Positions 52,230-63,237 are shown, numbered from the stretch's first letter. The stretch: DNA of 64,000 bases from Streptomyces justiciae (GCF_015163075.1 NZ_JADDXU010000018.1:1-64000), one strand, 5' to 3'. Notes: generated from the letters alone by a model not told the origin. Numbers and translations: made by a program.

Positions 52230-52856
52230 ATGTCTGAATGTGCCCATACCACGCACGACAACGCTCGTAAGACTCCGGTTCGTACGACGGCGGTTCTCGC
52301 CGGGGCGGCCCTGCTCGCCCCGCTCGGACTGCTCGCCGCGACCGGCAACGCCGCAGCGGCGGACGACGGAGTGTGGGACCGCATCGCCCGGTGCGAGAGC
52401 GGCGGCAACTGGCACATCAACACCGGCAACGGCTACTACGGCGGGCTCCAGTTCTCCGCCGGCACTTGGCGCGCGTACGGCGGCACCGCCTACGCGGCGA
52501 CGGCCGACCGGGCCACCAAGGCCCAGCAGATCGCGATCGCCACCAAGGTCCAGCGCGCCCAGGGTTGGGGCGCCTGGCCGACCTGTTCCGCCCGGGCCGG
52601 GGCGCAGGGCAGCGCACCCTCGGTCTCCTCCGGTTCCTCCGGTACCTCGTCCAAGCCGTCGAAGACGCCGGCCCGTTCCCAGAGCCACACCAACCGCGGC
52701 GCGTCCCGCGGCGACCACACCGTCCGCGCGGGCGAAACGCTGAGCACGATCGCCGCCCGCCACGGGACCACCTGGCAGCGCATCTATGCCGCCAACAAGG
52801 CCGTCATCGGCGGTGATCCCGACCTGATCGTGCCCGGGCAGCGACTCGAACTCTGA
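52230..52856 (+). CDS. Secreted Rpf-like transglycosylase with LysM domain
   Basis: 208 residues. The signal peptide (about 18-45, ending AAAA) precedes a resuscitation-promoting-factor domain (46-120) with catalytic Glu56 in RCESGGNWHINTGNGYYGGLQF. A Ser/Thr linker leads to a C-terminal LysM (about 163-208) that binds peptidoglycan. It cleaves cell-wall glycan strands and in streptomycetes aids spore germination. The ATG at 52230 has GAGAGGGA six bases upstream. The long upstream leader suggests complex regulation. Confidence 0.9.
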   Translation: MSECAHTTHDNARKTPVRTTAVLAGAALLAPLGLLAATGNAAAADDGVWDRIARCESGGNWHINTGNGYYGGLQFSAGTWRAYGGTAYAATADRATKAQQIAIATKVQRAQGWGAWPTCSARAGAQGSAPSVSSGSSGTSSKPSKTPARSQSHTNRGASRGDHTVRAGETLSTIAARHGTTWQRIYAANKAVIGGDPDLIVPGQRLEL

Positions 52857-52878
52857 GCTGCTCCCCCCTCCCGGGCAC

Positions 52879-52918
52879 GGGGCCCCATCCGGACGGTCCG
52901 CCGACCGGGTGGGGCCCC
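52879..52918 (+). terminator. Intrinsic terminator between the two Rpf-type genes
   Basis: Arms of 14 bp (52879-52892 and 52905-52918, core GGGGCCCC, one G-U pair) have a 12-base loop, 22 bases after the stop. The T tail is absent, but stem strength is high. Confidence 0.7.
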
Positions 52919-52975
52919 TGATCGCGCCGGTCGCGTATCCGCGGCCGTACGGGACGGGCTGCCTAGCGTGGGCCG

Positions 52976-53608
52976 ATGTACCGCACACCGCTCCGCCTGC
53001 TCCTCGCCGCCTGCCTGCTCGCCGGTGCCGCCGTCCCGGCCCTCGCGTATGCGGCCCCGCCGCCCCCGGCCCCCGGCCCGTCCCCGACGACCGTGCCGTA
53101 CGACTGCGCCCGCGACGGCTGGCCCTGGAGCTGCGTCGCCGAGTGCGAGAGCAGCGGCCGCTGGCACGCCGACACCGGCAACGGCTTCTACGGCGGACTC
53201 CAGTTCTGGCAGCCCACCTGGGAGGAGTTCGGCGGACTGACGTACGCCCCGCGCGCGGACCTCGCCACGCGGGCGCAGCAGATCGCCGTCGCCCAGGAGG
53301 TGCTGGCCGTGCAGGGCTGGGAGGCCTGGCCGGTCTGTTCGCGCCGGTACGGGCTCCAGGGCCGCATGCACACCGTGAAGCCCGGCGACACCCTCTCGGC
53401 GCTCGCCCGCACGTACGGCGTCAAGGGCGGCTGGAGGGCGCTGTACCGGGCCAACAAGGGCATGATCGGACGGTATCCGGGTCGGCTGAACCCGGGAACG
53501 TTGCTGGTCATTCCGAAGGGTTCGGGTGGGGCGAAGGGGGCGGGCCGGGCTGTGGCCGTGTTCGGGGCGCCGCTCGAATCGGCTCCCGTTCGGCCGCCTC
53601 TCCGCTGA
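52976..53608 (+). CDS. Secreted Rpf-like transglycosylase with LysM domain (second copy)
   Basis: 210 residues. The signal peptide (1-26) is followed by an Rpf domain with catalytic Glu58 in AECESSGRWHADTGNGFYGGLQFW, paired cysteines, and a LysM (about 132-176, HTVKPGDTLSALARTYG). It is a diverged paralogue of the preceding gene with a shorter linker. TAGCGT (52964-52969) ends six bases before the ATG and no Shine-Dalgarno sequence is visible, so the mRNA is probably leaderless, in contrast to its neighbour's long leader. The last 101 bases overlap the convergent ABC ATPase gene. Confidence 0.88.
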   Translation: MYRTPLRLLLAACLLAGAAVPALAYAAPPPPAPGPSPTTVPYDCARDGWPWSCVAECESSGRWHADTGNGFYGGLQFWQPTWEEFGGLTYAPRADLATRAQQIAVAQEVLAVQGWEAWPVCSRRYGLQGRMHTVKPGDTLSALARTYGVKGGWRALYRANKGMIGRYPGRLNPGTLLVIPKGSGGAKGAGRAVAVFGAPLESAPVRPPLR

Positions 53609-54229
53609 ACACGACCGCGCCGCGACGCAGTTCGTACACGAGGACGGGTGTGTGGGCTGATGTCCGGTCGCGCAGGGCCGGTGGCAGGCGTTGTTCCGCT
53701 ACGACCACGCAGGCGTCGAGACCGGCCAGCAGGGCGTACGTGCGGGCGGCGACCGTGGGGGACATGCCCTGGGTGGGCTCGTCGACGAGGAGTACGCGCG
53801 CGTGGGCCAGCAGGGCGCGGGCGAGGGCGAGCATGCGCTGCTCGCCGCCGGAAAGGGTGCCGGCGCGGCGGGGGAGGAGGGCCTCCAGTTGGGGGTACGC
53901 CTTGAAGGCTGGGGAGTAGGCGGGCGCGGCCAGTTCGAGGTTCTCGCGGACGGTGAGGGAGCCGAACACCGCCTGGCGTTCGGGGACCAGGTGGAGGCCT
54001 CGGCGGGCGCGTTCGTGGGCGGGGACGCGGGTGATGTCGGTGCCGTCCCAGACGACGGCGCCGGCCGACAGGGGGACGGTGCCGGCGAGGGCGCGCAGGG
54101 CGGTGGTACGGCCGGAGCCGTTGCGGCCGAGGAGGACGGTGAGGCCGGGGGTGGGCGCGGCAAGGGTGACGCCGTGGAGGGCCTCCAAGGGGCCGTAGCG
54201 CACGCGCGCGTGGCGTAGGGCGAGGGTGG

Positions 54230-54233
<4 letters not shown>
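53508..54233 (-). CDS. livF: Branched-chain amino acid ABC ATPase (LivF-like) with altered Walker A
   Basis: 241 residues. The fold is LivF-like (EALHGVTLAA, LVPERQAVFGSLTVRENLELA, LVDEPTQGMSP). Walker A reads GRNGSGRTT (36-44), with Arg42 replacing the Lys that contacts the ATP phosphates. The signature LSGGE (127-131) and Walker B Asp151/Glu152 are intact. It pairs with the ATPase part of the fused protein encoded upstream (4-base overlap). The degenerate Walker A would make this half weak in hydrolysis. The C-terminus is Pro-rich. Confidence 0.88.
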
Positions 54234-56971
<2,738 letters not shown>

Positions 56972-56984
56972 CGGCCGCGGGGCT

Positions 56985-57452
56985 TCAGTCGGTCTCTTCG
57001 GCGGGCTCGCAGATGGGGCAGGCGCCCAGCTCGCCGCTCGCCACCAGCTTCGCGTCCACCGGCACGGCCTCCACCTTCCCGGCCACCAGAGGGCAGTCCG
57101 CGCGATGCCACAGCGTGCCGCCCGGCACCATCAGCAGATCCCCGCTGATCGCGAGGGGAGTCGTCGCCGGCTCCGGGGGACTCTCCGGCTCGGCGGCCAC
57201 CAGGAGGCCGTACAGCTCCTCCACGCGCGCGGCGGCGATCGTGTCCCGGCCGCGCGCCAGCAGCACCGCGCCCGCGACGATCAGCGCGGCGCCGGGCACC
57301 GTGCAGGAGGCCAGATAGGGCAGCTGGCGTTCGGCGAACCGCTCGCCCGAGACGCCGTACCAGCCGAGGACGCACAGCACCGCGCCCGCGGCGAGCGCGG
57401 CCCAGCCGGCCCACTGGACGGGGTGCACGGTCCGCAGTCGCGCTGTCCGCAT
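56985..57452 (-). CDS. Small membrane protein with C-terminal CxxC segment
   Basis: 155 residues. Two transmembrane helices (about 12-32 and 48-70) are followed by a cytoplasmic domain containing HRADCPLVAGK and a terminal CPICEP. The Cys-His pattern suggests a metal or redox site. No family is recognised. The ATG at 57452 has GGGAG six bases upstream. An ATG at 57467 would add five residues. It heads the operon that encodes the ABC permease and ATPases, so an accessory role is possible. Confidence 0.75.
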   Translation of the reverse strand: MRTARLRTVHPVQWAGWAALAAGAVLCVLGWYGVSGERFAERQLPYLASCTVPGAALIVAGAVLLARGRDTIAAARVEELYGLLVAAEPESPPEPATTPLAISGDLLMVPGGTLWHRADCPLVAGKVEAVPVDAKLVASGELGACPICEPAEETD

Positions 57453-57575
57453 CTCTGGCTCCCACATGTCGCGTGCCTGTCCATGCCAGCCAATCTTTTG
57501 CACTATGCCTTCTGGAAGCTGACCCTGAAAGCACCGGGCGCACATGGCCCGGACCGACACCCGGTGGTGAGCCAG

Positions 57576-58127
57576 ATGGTTCTCGGGAGCGACCGCAAGT
57601 GGGGGAACGGCAGCCGAGGGCTGGTGGCGGTGGTGTTCGTCCTCGCCGCGTCCCTCACGGCGTGCAGCGACGACAGCGGGGGCGGCAGCGACAGCCCGCC
57701 GCCCAGCCCGACTCCGGAGACGACGACGAGCGCGCCCGCCAGTCCCTCCGCGAGCGGGCCGGCTGACAAGGCGGCGGCCGAGAAGGAGGTCAAGGAGAAC
57801 TGGCGGAAGTTCTTCGACCCCAAGACGTCCACCAAGGACAAGCAGGCCGTCCTGGAGAACGGCGACAAGATGGGCCCCGTCCTCGCGGCCTTCAGCGGCG
57901 ACGACCGCGGCGGACAGGTCGAGGCGCAGGTCACCAAGGTGGAGTTCACCTCGCCGACCGAGGCGACCGTGACGTACACGCTGCTCCTGAACGGCGCCAC
58001 CGCCCTGCCGGACGCCTCCGGGAAGGCGGTCGAGCAGGACGGCACTTGGAAGGTGTCCGTCACGACGCTGTGCGCGCTGGTCCAGCTGAGCGGGAATGCG
58101 ACGGCGTCGGCCCTGCCGGGCTGCTGA
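57576..58127 (+). CDS. Lipoprotein with MTB12-like C-terminal domain
   Basis: 183 residues. RGLVAVVFVLAASLTAC is a type II signal peptide with lipobox LTAC. A Pro/Thr/Ser linker leads to a domain (about 75-183, KEVKENWRKFFDPKTSTKDKQAVLENG) resembling the low-molecular-weight antigen MTB12 family of mycobacteria. Surface location is predicted, function unknown. The ATG at 57576 follows GGTGG. A GTG nine bases earlier is possible. Its 3' end overlaps the next lipoprotein gene by 32 bases, so the two are co-expressed. Confidence 0.8.
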   Translation: MVLGSDRKWGNGSRGLVAVVFVLAASLTACSDDSGGGSDSPPPSPTPETTTSAPASPSASGPADKAAAEKEVKENWRKFFDPKTSTKDKQAVLENGDKMGPVLAAFSGDDRGGQVEAQVTKVEFTSPTEATVTYTLLLNGATALPDASGKAVEQDGTWKVSVTTLCALVQLSGNATASALPGC

Positions 58128-59397
58128 GGCCGCGGCCGCGGCGCTGCTGCTCGCCCTGACGGCGGCGTGCGGCAGCAGGCTCCCGGAGAGCGACTTCGAG
58201 CACCGCGGCGACCGGAGCACGCCGGCCCAGGAGGCGACCCCGATCCGCGTGGGCATCGTCAGCAGCGCCACCAGCCCGGTCGGCGGCGACACCTTCACCG
58301 GCCCCCGCGACGGCGCCAAGGCCTACTTCGAGCGTCTCAACGCGCGCGGGGGCATCGACGGGCGCCCCGTCGAGGTGCGGGAGTGCGACGACGGCGGCAG
58401 CGGCGTCGGCAACAACACCTGCGTCCACCGGCTGATCGACGAGGACAAGGTCGTCGCCCTCGTCGCCACCACGTCCCTCGACTACGCGGGCGCCTCCCGC
58501 GTCTCCCACGCGCGCGTGCCCGACATCGGCGGCCAACCCATAGGGAACGCCTACGACACCTGGCCGCACCTCTACGGCATCTACGGCAGCCTCGCGCCCC
58601 GCGACGGCACCACCGGCTGGGACGGACAGCAGTACGGCGGCACCGAGGTCTACCGGTACTTCAAACGCGAGCAGGGGGCCCGTACCGCCGCCGTCGTCTC
58701 GTACAACCAGGCCGCCTCCGCCGCCTACGCCCGGCTCGTCGTCCAGGGGCTGAAGGCCGAGGGGTACGACGTGGTCAACGAGCAGGTCGACTTCGCGCTG
58801 CCCAACTTCCGTGCCGTCGCGGCCGACCTGAAGGACCGGGGCGTCGACCTCGTGTTCGACGCCGTCGACACGCACGGCAACGCCCAGCTGTGCAAGGCGA
58901 TGGACGACGCCGGCGTCCAGGTCACCGCCAAGGTCACCAACGTGCAGAACTGGACATCCACCGTCGCCGACGACTACAAGGACTCCCCGCGCTGCCGCAA
59001 CGCCCTGTGGGCCACCGGCTCCAGCCGGAACTACGAGGACACCGGCCAGGCGGCCGTACGGGAGTTCCGGGACGCCACCGAGGGGCTGAAGACGCACTCC
59101 CAGTGGCAGCTGGAGGGCTGGGCGGCGGCGATGTGGTTCACGGACGCGGCCAAGGCGTGCGCGAAGGCGGGGAGCGGCGTCACGCGCGCGTGCGTCGACG
59201 GGTTCATGAACCGCAGCGAGGACTACACCGCCGACGGACTGCTGCTCCCGGTCCGCTTCGAACGGCTGGCCGAGCCGCCCAAGACCCGCCGGACCTGCCT
59301 CTCCGTCGCCCGCTGGCAGGACGGGAAGGGGTGGGTCTCCCAGGGGGACATGAACGACACCTGCTTCGACGTGCCGCAGCTTGCCTATCGGCAGTAA
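58096..59397 (+). CDS. ABC transporter substrate-binding lipoprotein (LivK-like)
   Basis: 433 residues. The signal LLLALTAAC has a lipobox Cys near residue 25. The periplasmic-binding-protein type 1 fold (Peripla_BP_6) begins IRVGIVSSATSPVGGDTFTGPRDGAKAYFERLNARGGIDGRPVEV. It is the natural receptor for the fused ABC permease encoded divergently about 640 bases upstream. The ligand is unconfirmed and may not be a branched-chain amino acid. The ATG at 58096 lies inside the previous gene. No later start would keep the signal peptide. Confidence 0.87.
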   Translation: MRRRRPCRAAEAAAAALLLALTAACGSRLPESDFEHRGDRSTPAQEATPIRVGIVSSATSPVGGDTFTGPRDGAKAYFERLNARGGIDGRPVEVRECDDGGSGVGNNTCVHRLIDEDKVVALVATTSLDYAGASRVSHARVPDIGGQPIGNAYDTWPHLYGIYGSLAPRDGTTGWDGQQYGGTEVYRYFKREQGARTAAVVSYNQAASAAYARLVVQGLKAEGYDVVNEQVDFALPNFRAVAADLKDRGVDLVFDAVDTHGNAQLCKAMDDAGVQVTAKVTNVQNWTSTVADDYKDSPRCRNALWATGSSRNYEDTGQAAVREFRDATEGLKTHSQWQLEGWAAAMWFTDAAKACAKAGSGVTRACVDGFMNRSEDYTADGLLLPVRFERLAEPPKTRRTCLSVARWQDGKGWVSQGDMNDTCFDVPQLAYRQ

Positions 59398-59508
59398 GGC
59401 CACCGAAAGCCACGGCAGTAAGCCCGCAAAAGCCTCGGCAGCAAGGCAACCAAAAGGCAAAATCGTGGGTCTCACCAGACAGCACAGCCGAGGAAGGATC
59501 CGTACCGC

Positions 59509-59865
59509 ATGACAACGTTGGCCCGGCCGACGGCGCCCCTGCGCGCCGACTGCATTGCCGACACCGCGGGCGGGCTGACCTTCGACGTCACCGTGGACGG
59601 GAGGGGCGGCACCGCCCACCTCGTGCTGCGCCGACGCGACGGGCACGAGGAGGTGTTCCTGCCGCTGACCCCGGCGGCGGACGGCAGACTGCGCGCCGCC
59701 CTGCCGAGCAGCGTCGGCCTCCCGGAGGGCTGCTGGGACGCCTACGCGCGCGTGGACGGCGGCGAGCGGCGGCTGATGCCCGGCGTCATGGACCTCACGG
59801 CCGCCGACGGCCGGGTGCCGTACGAGACACGGCACGGCAACCTCAGTCTTCGCTGCGGTCAGTGA
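59509..59865 (+). CDS. Small conserved hypothetical protein
   Basis: 118 residues, predicted all-beta (CIADTAGGLTFDVTVDGRGGTAHLVLRRRDG, RRLMPGVMDLTAADGRVPYETRHGNLSLR). It resembles Ig-like or transferase-associated modules, but I cannot name a family. No signal peptide is present. The ATG at 59509 has AGGAAGGA upstream. The preceding 59398-59508 gap holds short imperfect repeats of GGCA/AAGCC and no gene. It is followed by a WYL regulator gene behind a palindrome. Confidence 0.68.
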   Translation: MTTLARPTAPLRADCIADTAGGLTFDVTVDGRGGTAHLVLRRRDGHEEVFLPLTPAADGRLRAALPSSVGLPEGCWDAYARVDGGERRLMPGVMDLTAADGRVPYETRHGNLSLRCGQ

Positions 59866-59869
59866 AGGC

Positions 59870-59894
59870 ATCGCGGACAGCAGCTGTCCGCGAT
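59870..59894. promoter_or_regulatory. Perfect 25-bp palindrome before the WYL regulator gene
   Basis: The arms ATCGCGGACAGC (59870-59881) and GCTGTCCGCGAT (59883-59894) are perfect 12-bp complements about a single central base. The palindrome sits seven bases before a CAGACT -10-like hexamer (59901-59906), that is over the -35 region. This is a strong candidate autoregulatory operator. With no T tail it is less likely a terminator for the gene upstream. Confidence 0.75.
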
Positions 59895-59913
59895 CGCTGG
59901 CAGACTCGGCCCC

Positions 59914-60954
59914 ATGTTGGAGACCTCGGCACGACTCCTGCGCCTGCTCTCGCTCCTCCAGGCCCACCGCGAATGGTCCGGCGCCGATCTCGCCGACCGC
60001 CTCGGCGTCACCCCGCGCACCGTGCGCCGGGACGTCGACCGGCTGCGCGAGCTGGGCTACCCCGTCAACGCCAGCCCCGGCACCGGCGGCGGCTACCAGC
60101 TGGGCGCGGGCGCCGAGCTGCCGCCGCTGCTGCTGGACGACGACGAGGCCGTCGCCGTCGCCGTCGGCCTGCGCACGGCCGCCGGGCAGGGCATCGAGGG
60201 CATCGGCGAGACGTCCGTCCGTGCCCTCGCCAAGCTGGAGCAGGTCCTGCCGAACCGGCTGCGCCGCCGGGTGGGCGCCCTCAACGCCTTCACCGTGCCG
60301 ATGCTGCGGGGCCCCCAGCCGTCCGGCGTCGACCCGGCCGTGCTGACCGAGCTCGCCAACCTCTGCCGGGACGCCGAGCGGCTGCGCTTCGAGTACAGCG
60401 ACCACGGCGGCACCCCCACCCGCCGTACCGTCGAGCCGCACCGCCTGGTGTGCACCGAGCGCCGCTGGTACCTGGTCGCCTGGGACCTCGACCGCGACGA
60501 CTGGCGGACCTTCCGCGTCGACCGCATCACGCCCAAGCCACCGCACGGTCCCCGCTTCGCCGCGCGCACGCCACCCGCCGAGGACCTCGCCGCGTACGTC
60601 TCCCGAGGTGTCTCCACGCGCGCGTACGCGGCCCATGCCGTCATCCGCCTGCTGGTGCCGATCGAGGAGGCCGCCGAGCGGATCTCACCGAGCGCGGGAC
60701 AGCTGGAGGCGGACGGACCGGACGCCTGCGTCCTGCGCACCGGGGCCGCGAGCCTCGACGTGATGGTCATTCACGTGATGATGACCGGCTTCGAGTTCGA
60801 GGTGCTGGAGCCCGCCGAGCTGACGGAGGCGATCAGGACGGCTCACGGCCGGCTTGCTCGCTCTCTGGCTCGGGCTGCGGAGCGAACGCCGCGTACTCGG
60901 GATGGTGCAGATCGAACGCCGGGGACTCGGAGCGGATCCGCGGCAGCGTCGTGA
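59914..60954 (+). CDS. YafY/WYL-domain transcriptional regulator
   Basis: 346 residues. The N-terminal HTH_11 (1-60, LLRLLSLLQAHREWSGADLADRLGVTPRTVRRDVDRLRELG) binds DNA. The WYL domain (about 140-220, RLRFEYSDHGGTP and RRWYLVAWDLDRDDWRTFRVDRI) senses a ligand, often nucleic acid. A WCX tail follows. CAGACT ends seven bases before the ATG at 59914, suggesting a leaderless transcript. The last 122 bases run over the 3' end of the convergent ctaD gene, making an unconserved Arg-rich tail. It probably represses itself through the adjacent palindrome. Confidence 0.88.
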   Translation: MLETSARLLRLLSLLQAHREWSGADLADRLGVTPRTVRRDVDRLRELGYPVNASPGTGGGYQLGAGAELPPLLLDDDEAVAVAVGLRTAAGQGIEGIGETSVRALAKLEQVLPNRLRRRVGALNAFTVPMLRGPQPSGVDPAVLTELANLCRDAERLRFEYSDHGGTPTRRTVEPHRLVCTERRWYLVAWDLDRDDWRTFRVDRITPKPPHGPRFAARTPPAEDLAAYVSRGVSTRAYAAHAVIRLLVPIEEAAERISPSAGQLEADGPDACVLRTGAASLDVMVIHVMMTGFEFEVLEPAELTEAIRTAHGRLARSLARAAERTPRTRDGADRTPGTRSGSAAAS

Positions 60955-62524
60955 AGTTGTGCCGCGGGGGCGGGCAGGACGTCGCCCACTCCAGCGAACG
61001 GCCGTAGCCCCAAGGGTCGTCGGTGTCGACCTTCTCGCCGTACTTGGCGGTCTTCCACACGTTGTAGAGGAACGGCAGCGTCGAGATGCCGAGCAGGAAC
61101 GCGCCGATCGTCGAGATCGTGTTGAGGGCGGTGAACCCGTCGGCGGCGAGATAGTCGGCGTACCGGCGCGGCATGCCCTCCGCGCCCAGCCAGTGCTGCA
61201 CCAGGAACGTGGTGTGGAAGCCGACGAACAGCGTCCAGAACTGGATCTTCCCGAGCCGCTCGTCGAGCATCTTGCCGGTGAACTTGGGCCACCAGAAGTA
61301 GAAGCCGCCGAAGATCGCGAAGACGACCGTGCCGAACACGACGTAGTGGAAGTGCGCGACGACGAAGTACGAGTCGGAGACGTGGAAGTCCAGCGGTGGT
61401 GACGCCAGGATCACCCCGGTCAGACCGCCGAACAGGAACGTCACCAGGAAGCCGCACGCCCACAGCATCGGCGTCTCGAAGGACAGCGAGCCCTTCAGCA
61501 TGGTGCCGATCCAGTTGAAGAACTTCACGCCCGTCGGCACGGCGATGAGGAACGTCATGAACGAGAAGAACGGCAGCAGCACAGCGCCCGTGACGAACAT
61601 GTGGTGCGCCCACACCACGATCGACAGCCCGGTGATCGCCATCGTGGCGCCGACCAGCGTCAGATAGCCGAACAGCGGCTTGCGGCTGAAGACCGGCAGG
61701 ATCTCGGTGATGATCCCGAAGAACGGCAACGCGATGATGTAGACCTCGGGATGCCCGAAGAACCAGAACAGGTGCTGCCACAGCAGCGCCCCGCCGTTGG
61801 CCGACGCGAACACCTGCGAGCCGAAGCGGCGATCCGCCTCCAGCACCAGCAGCGCCGCCGCCAGCACCGGGAACGCCATCAGGATCAGGATCGACGTGAA
61901 CAGCGTGTTCCAGGTGAAGATCGGCATCCGGAACATCGTCATGCCGGGCGCGCGCATCCCGATGATCGTGGTGATGAAGTTGACCGCGCCGAGGATCGTG
62001 CCGAACCCGGCCAGCGCGAGCCCCATGATCCACAGGTCGGGGCCGACGCCCGGCGAGCGTTCCATGCTGTTGAGCGGCGCGTACGCGAACCAGCCGAAGG
62101 CCGCCGGCCCGGACGGCACCAGCAGCGAGCCCATCACGATGAGCCCGCCGAACAGGAAGAACCAGTACGACAGCATGTTCAGCCGCGGGAACGCCACGTC
62201 CGGCGCGCCGATCTGCAAGGGCATCAGCTCGTTGGCGAAGCCCGCGAAGCTCGGCGTCGCGAACAGCAGCAGCATGATCGTGCCGTGCATCGTGAACAGC
62301 TGGTTGAACTGCTCGTTGTCGAGGAGCTGCAACCCCGGCCGGGCCAGCTCGGCGCGCATCAGCAGCGCCATGACGCCGCCGGCCAGGAAGAACACGAACG
62401 ACGTGATCAGGTAGAGATGACCGATCTTCTTGTGGTCGGTGGTGGTCAGCCAGTCGACGACGACCCGGCCGTGGTTCCTGCTCCGCACGGGTCGCACCGT
62501 CGTCTGCACGGTCTCGGTACCCAT
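60833..62524 (-). CDS. ctaD: Cytochrome c oxidase subunit I (stand-alone copy)
   Basis: 563 residues with twelve transmembrane helices. Haem a and Cu-B ligands fall in QLFTMHGTIMLLLFATP, FFGHPEVYIIALP (His-Pro-Glu-Val-Tyr cross-link), VWAHHMFVTG and FVVAHFHYVVFGTV. It is a full-length proton-pumping haem-copper oxidase core. No ctaC, ctaE or ctaF gene is nearby, so it is presumably a second copy that must borrow partners from the main ctaCDEF locus. The ATG at 62524 has AAGGGG about ten bases upstream. Its 3' end overlaps the WYL gene. Confidence 0.95.
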   Translation of the reverse strand: MGTETVQTTVRPVRSRNHGRVVVDWLTTTDHKKIGHLYLITSFVFFLAGGVMALLMRAELARPGLQLLDNEQFNQLFTMHGTIMLLLFATPSFAGFANELMPLQIGAPDVAFPRLNMLSYWFFLFGGLIVMGSLLVPSGPAAFGWFAYAPLNSMERSPGVGPDLWIMGLALAGFGTILGAVNFITTIIGMRAPGMTMFRMPIFTWNTLFTSILILMAFPVLAAALLVLEADRRFGSQVFASANGGALLWQHLFWFFGHPEVYIIALPFFGIITEILPVFSRKPLFGYLTLVGATMAITGLSIVVWAHHMFVTGAVLLPFFSFMTFLIAVPTGVKFFNWIGTMLKGSLSFETPMLWACGFLVTFLFGGLTGVILASPPLDFHVSDSYFVVAHFHYVVFGTVVFAIFGGFYFWWPKFTGKMLDERLGKIQFWTLFVGFHTTFLVQHWLGAEGMPRRYADYLAADGFTALNTISTIGAFLLGISTLPFLYNVWKTAKYGEKVDTDDPWGYGRSLEWATSCPPPRHNFTTLPRIRSESPAFDLHHPEYAAFAPQPEPESEQAGREPS

Positions 62525-62918
62525 CGCTGGATCGCCCCTTCGCTTGTCGCGCCTCGGGTCACGTCATGATGCTCGCGTCGCCGCGCACAGCGACAGAGGG
62601 CGTACGGGGGTTGTGTGGTGGACCCGTGTTTTTCCTATGCGGTGTCAGACCCACCGGCCGCGCCCGGAATCGCAAGGAAAAGGCTCCGGCGACACATCTC
62701 CTGGCACTTTCCGGCCGGTTATTCGAGGAGCGTCCGCGACACGCGGGAATTACGTTCGATTACGCGCGGAAGGCCTAGGGAACCGCTCGTACGTGTGACG
62801 CGCAGGTGGGGAAACGGCTGTCGGGATCTTGTGACAGAAGCGTGACCGGAGAAGGACCGGTGACCGACAGTGCTCTGATCCCTGGCCCGGGCGCGCGCGG
62901 AGGGCCTAGCGTGGCCGT
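62525..62918. other. Divergent intergenic region, ctaD to I78-type gene
   Basis: About 390 bases with unusually AT-rich patches for this DNA (62625-62640 and 62745-62765). No credible gene is seen. Short frames here lack ribosome-binding sites and coding bias. It must hold the ctaD promoter. Direct repeats around GACCGGAGAAGGACCGG (62842-62858) are notable. The right end carries the TAGCGT promoter of the next gene. Confidence 0.55.
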
Positions 62919-63134
62919 ATGGCACCGATACCGAAACCGCCCGCCGAACCCCACGACAACCCGGACGCCTATGTGGGTCTGGAGCAGGACCGCGCCGAGC
63001 GGCTCGCGCGCGAGAAGGGCTGGTCGACGGTCCGCTCGCTGCCGCCCGGAGCGATCATCACGATGGAGTACCGGAGCGGTCGCCTGAACTTCGAGGTGAA
63101 GGACGGGCGCGTGGCGCGCTCCTGGAAGGGCTGA
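62919..63134 (+). CDS. I78-type small protease-inhibitor-like protein
   Basis: 71 residues. The conserved VRSLPPGAIITMEYRSGRLNFEVKDGRVARSWKG part resembles the proteinase inhibitor I78 family (single helix plus beta-sheet), with the DRAERLAREKGW helix before it. No signal peptide is visible, so an intracellular role is more likely than secretion. TAGCGT (62907-62912) ends six bases before the ATG and there is no Shine-Dalgarno sequence, so the mRNA is probably leaderless. Confidence 0.78.
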   Translation: MAPIPKPPAEPHDNPDAYVGLEQDRAERLAREKGWSTVRSLPPGAIITMEYRSGRLNFEVKDGRVARSWKG

Positions 63135-63156
63135 GACATCCCGGCGGTCATACGAC

Positions 63157-63190
63157 GACGGCCCCCACTCGGTGAGGAGTGGGGGCCGTC
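63157..63190. terminator. Intrinsic terminator between convergent genes
   Basis: Perfect 13-bp arms (63157-63169 and 63178-63190, core GGCCCCCACT) with an eight-base loop lie 22 bases after the I78-type stop and 47 bases before the stop of the convergent PAP2 gene. Confidence 0.8.
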
Positions 63191-63237
63191 GCTGCGGGGT
63201 GGGTGTGTGCGTACCGTCCCCGCTGTCCGCCGGTGGC

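Noticed and set aside
62430..62798. Small ORF antisense to the ctaD start and into the intergenic region
   Set aside because: No ribosome-binding site, poor codon bias, and it overlaps the ctaD N-terminus.
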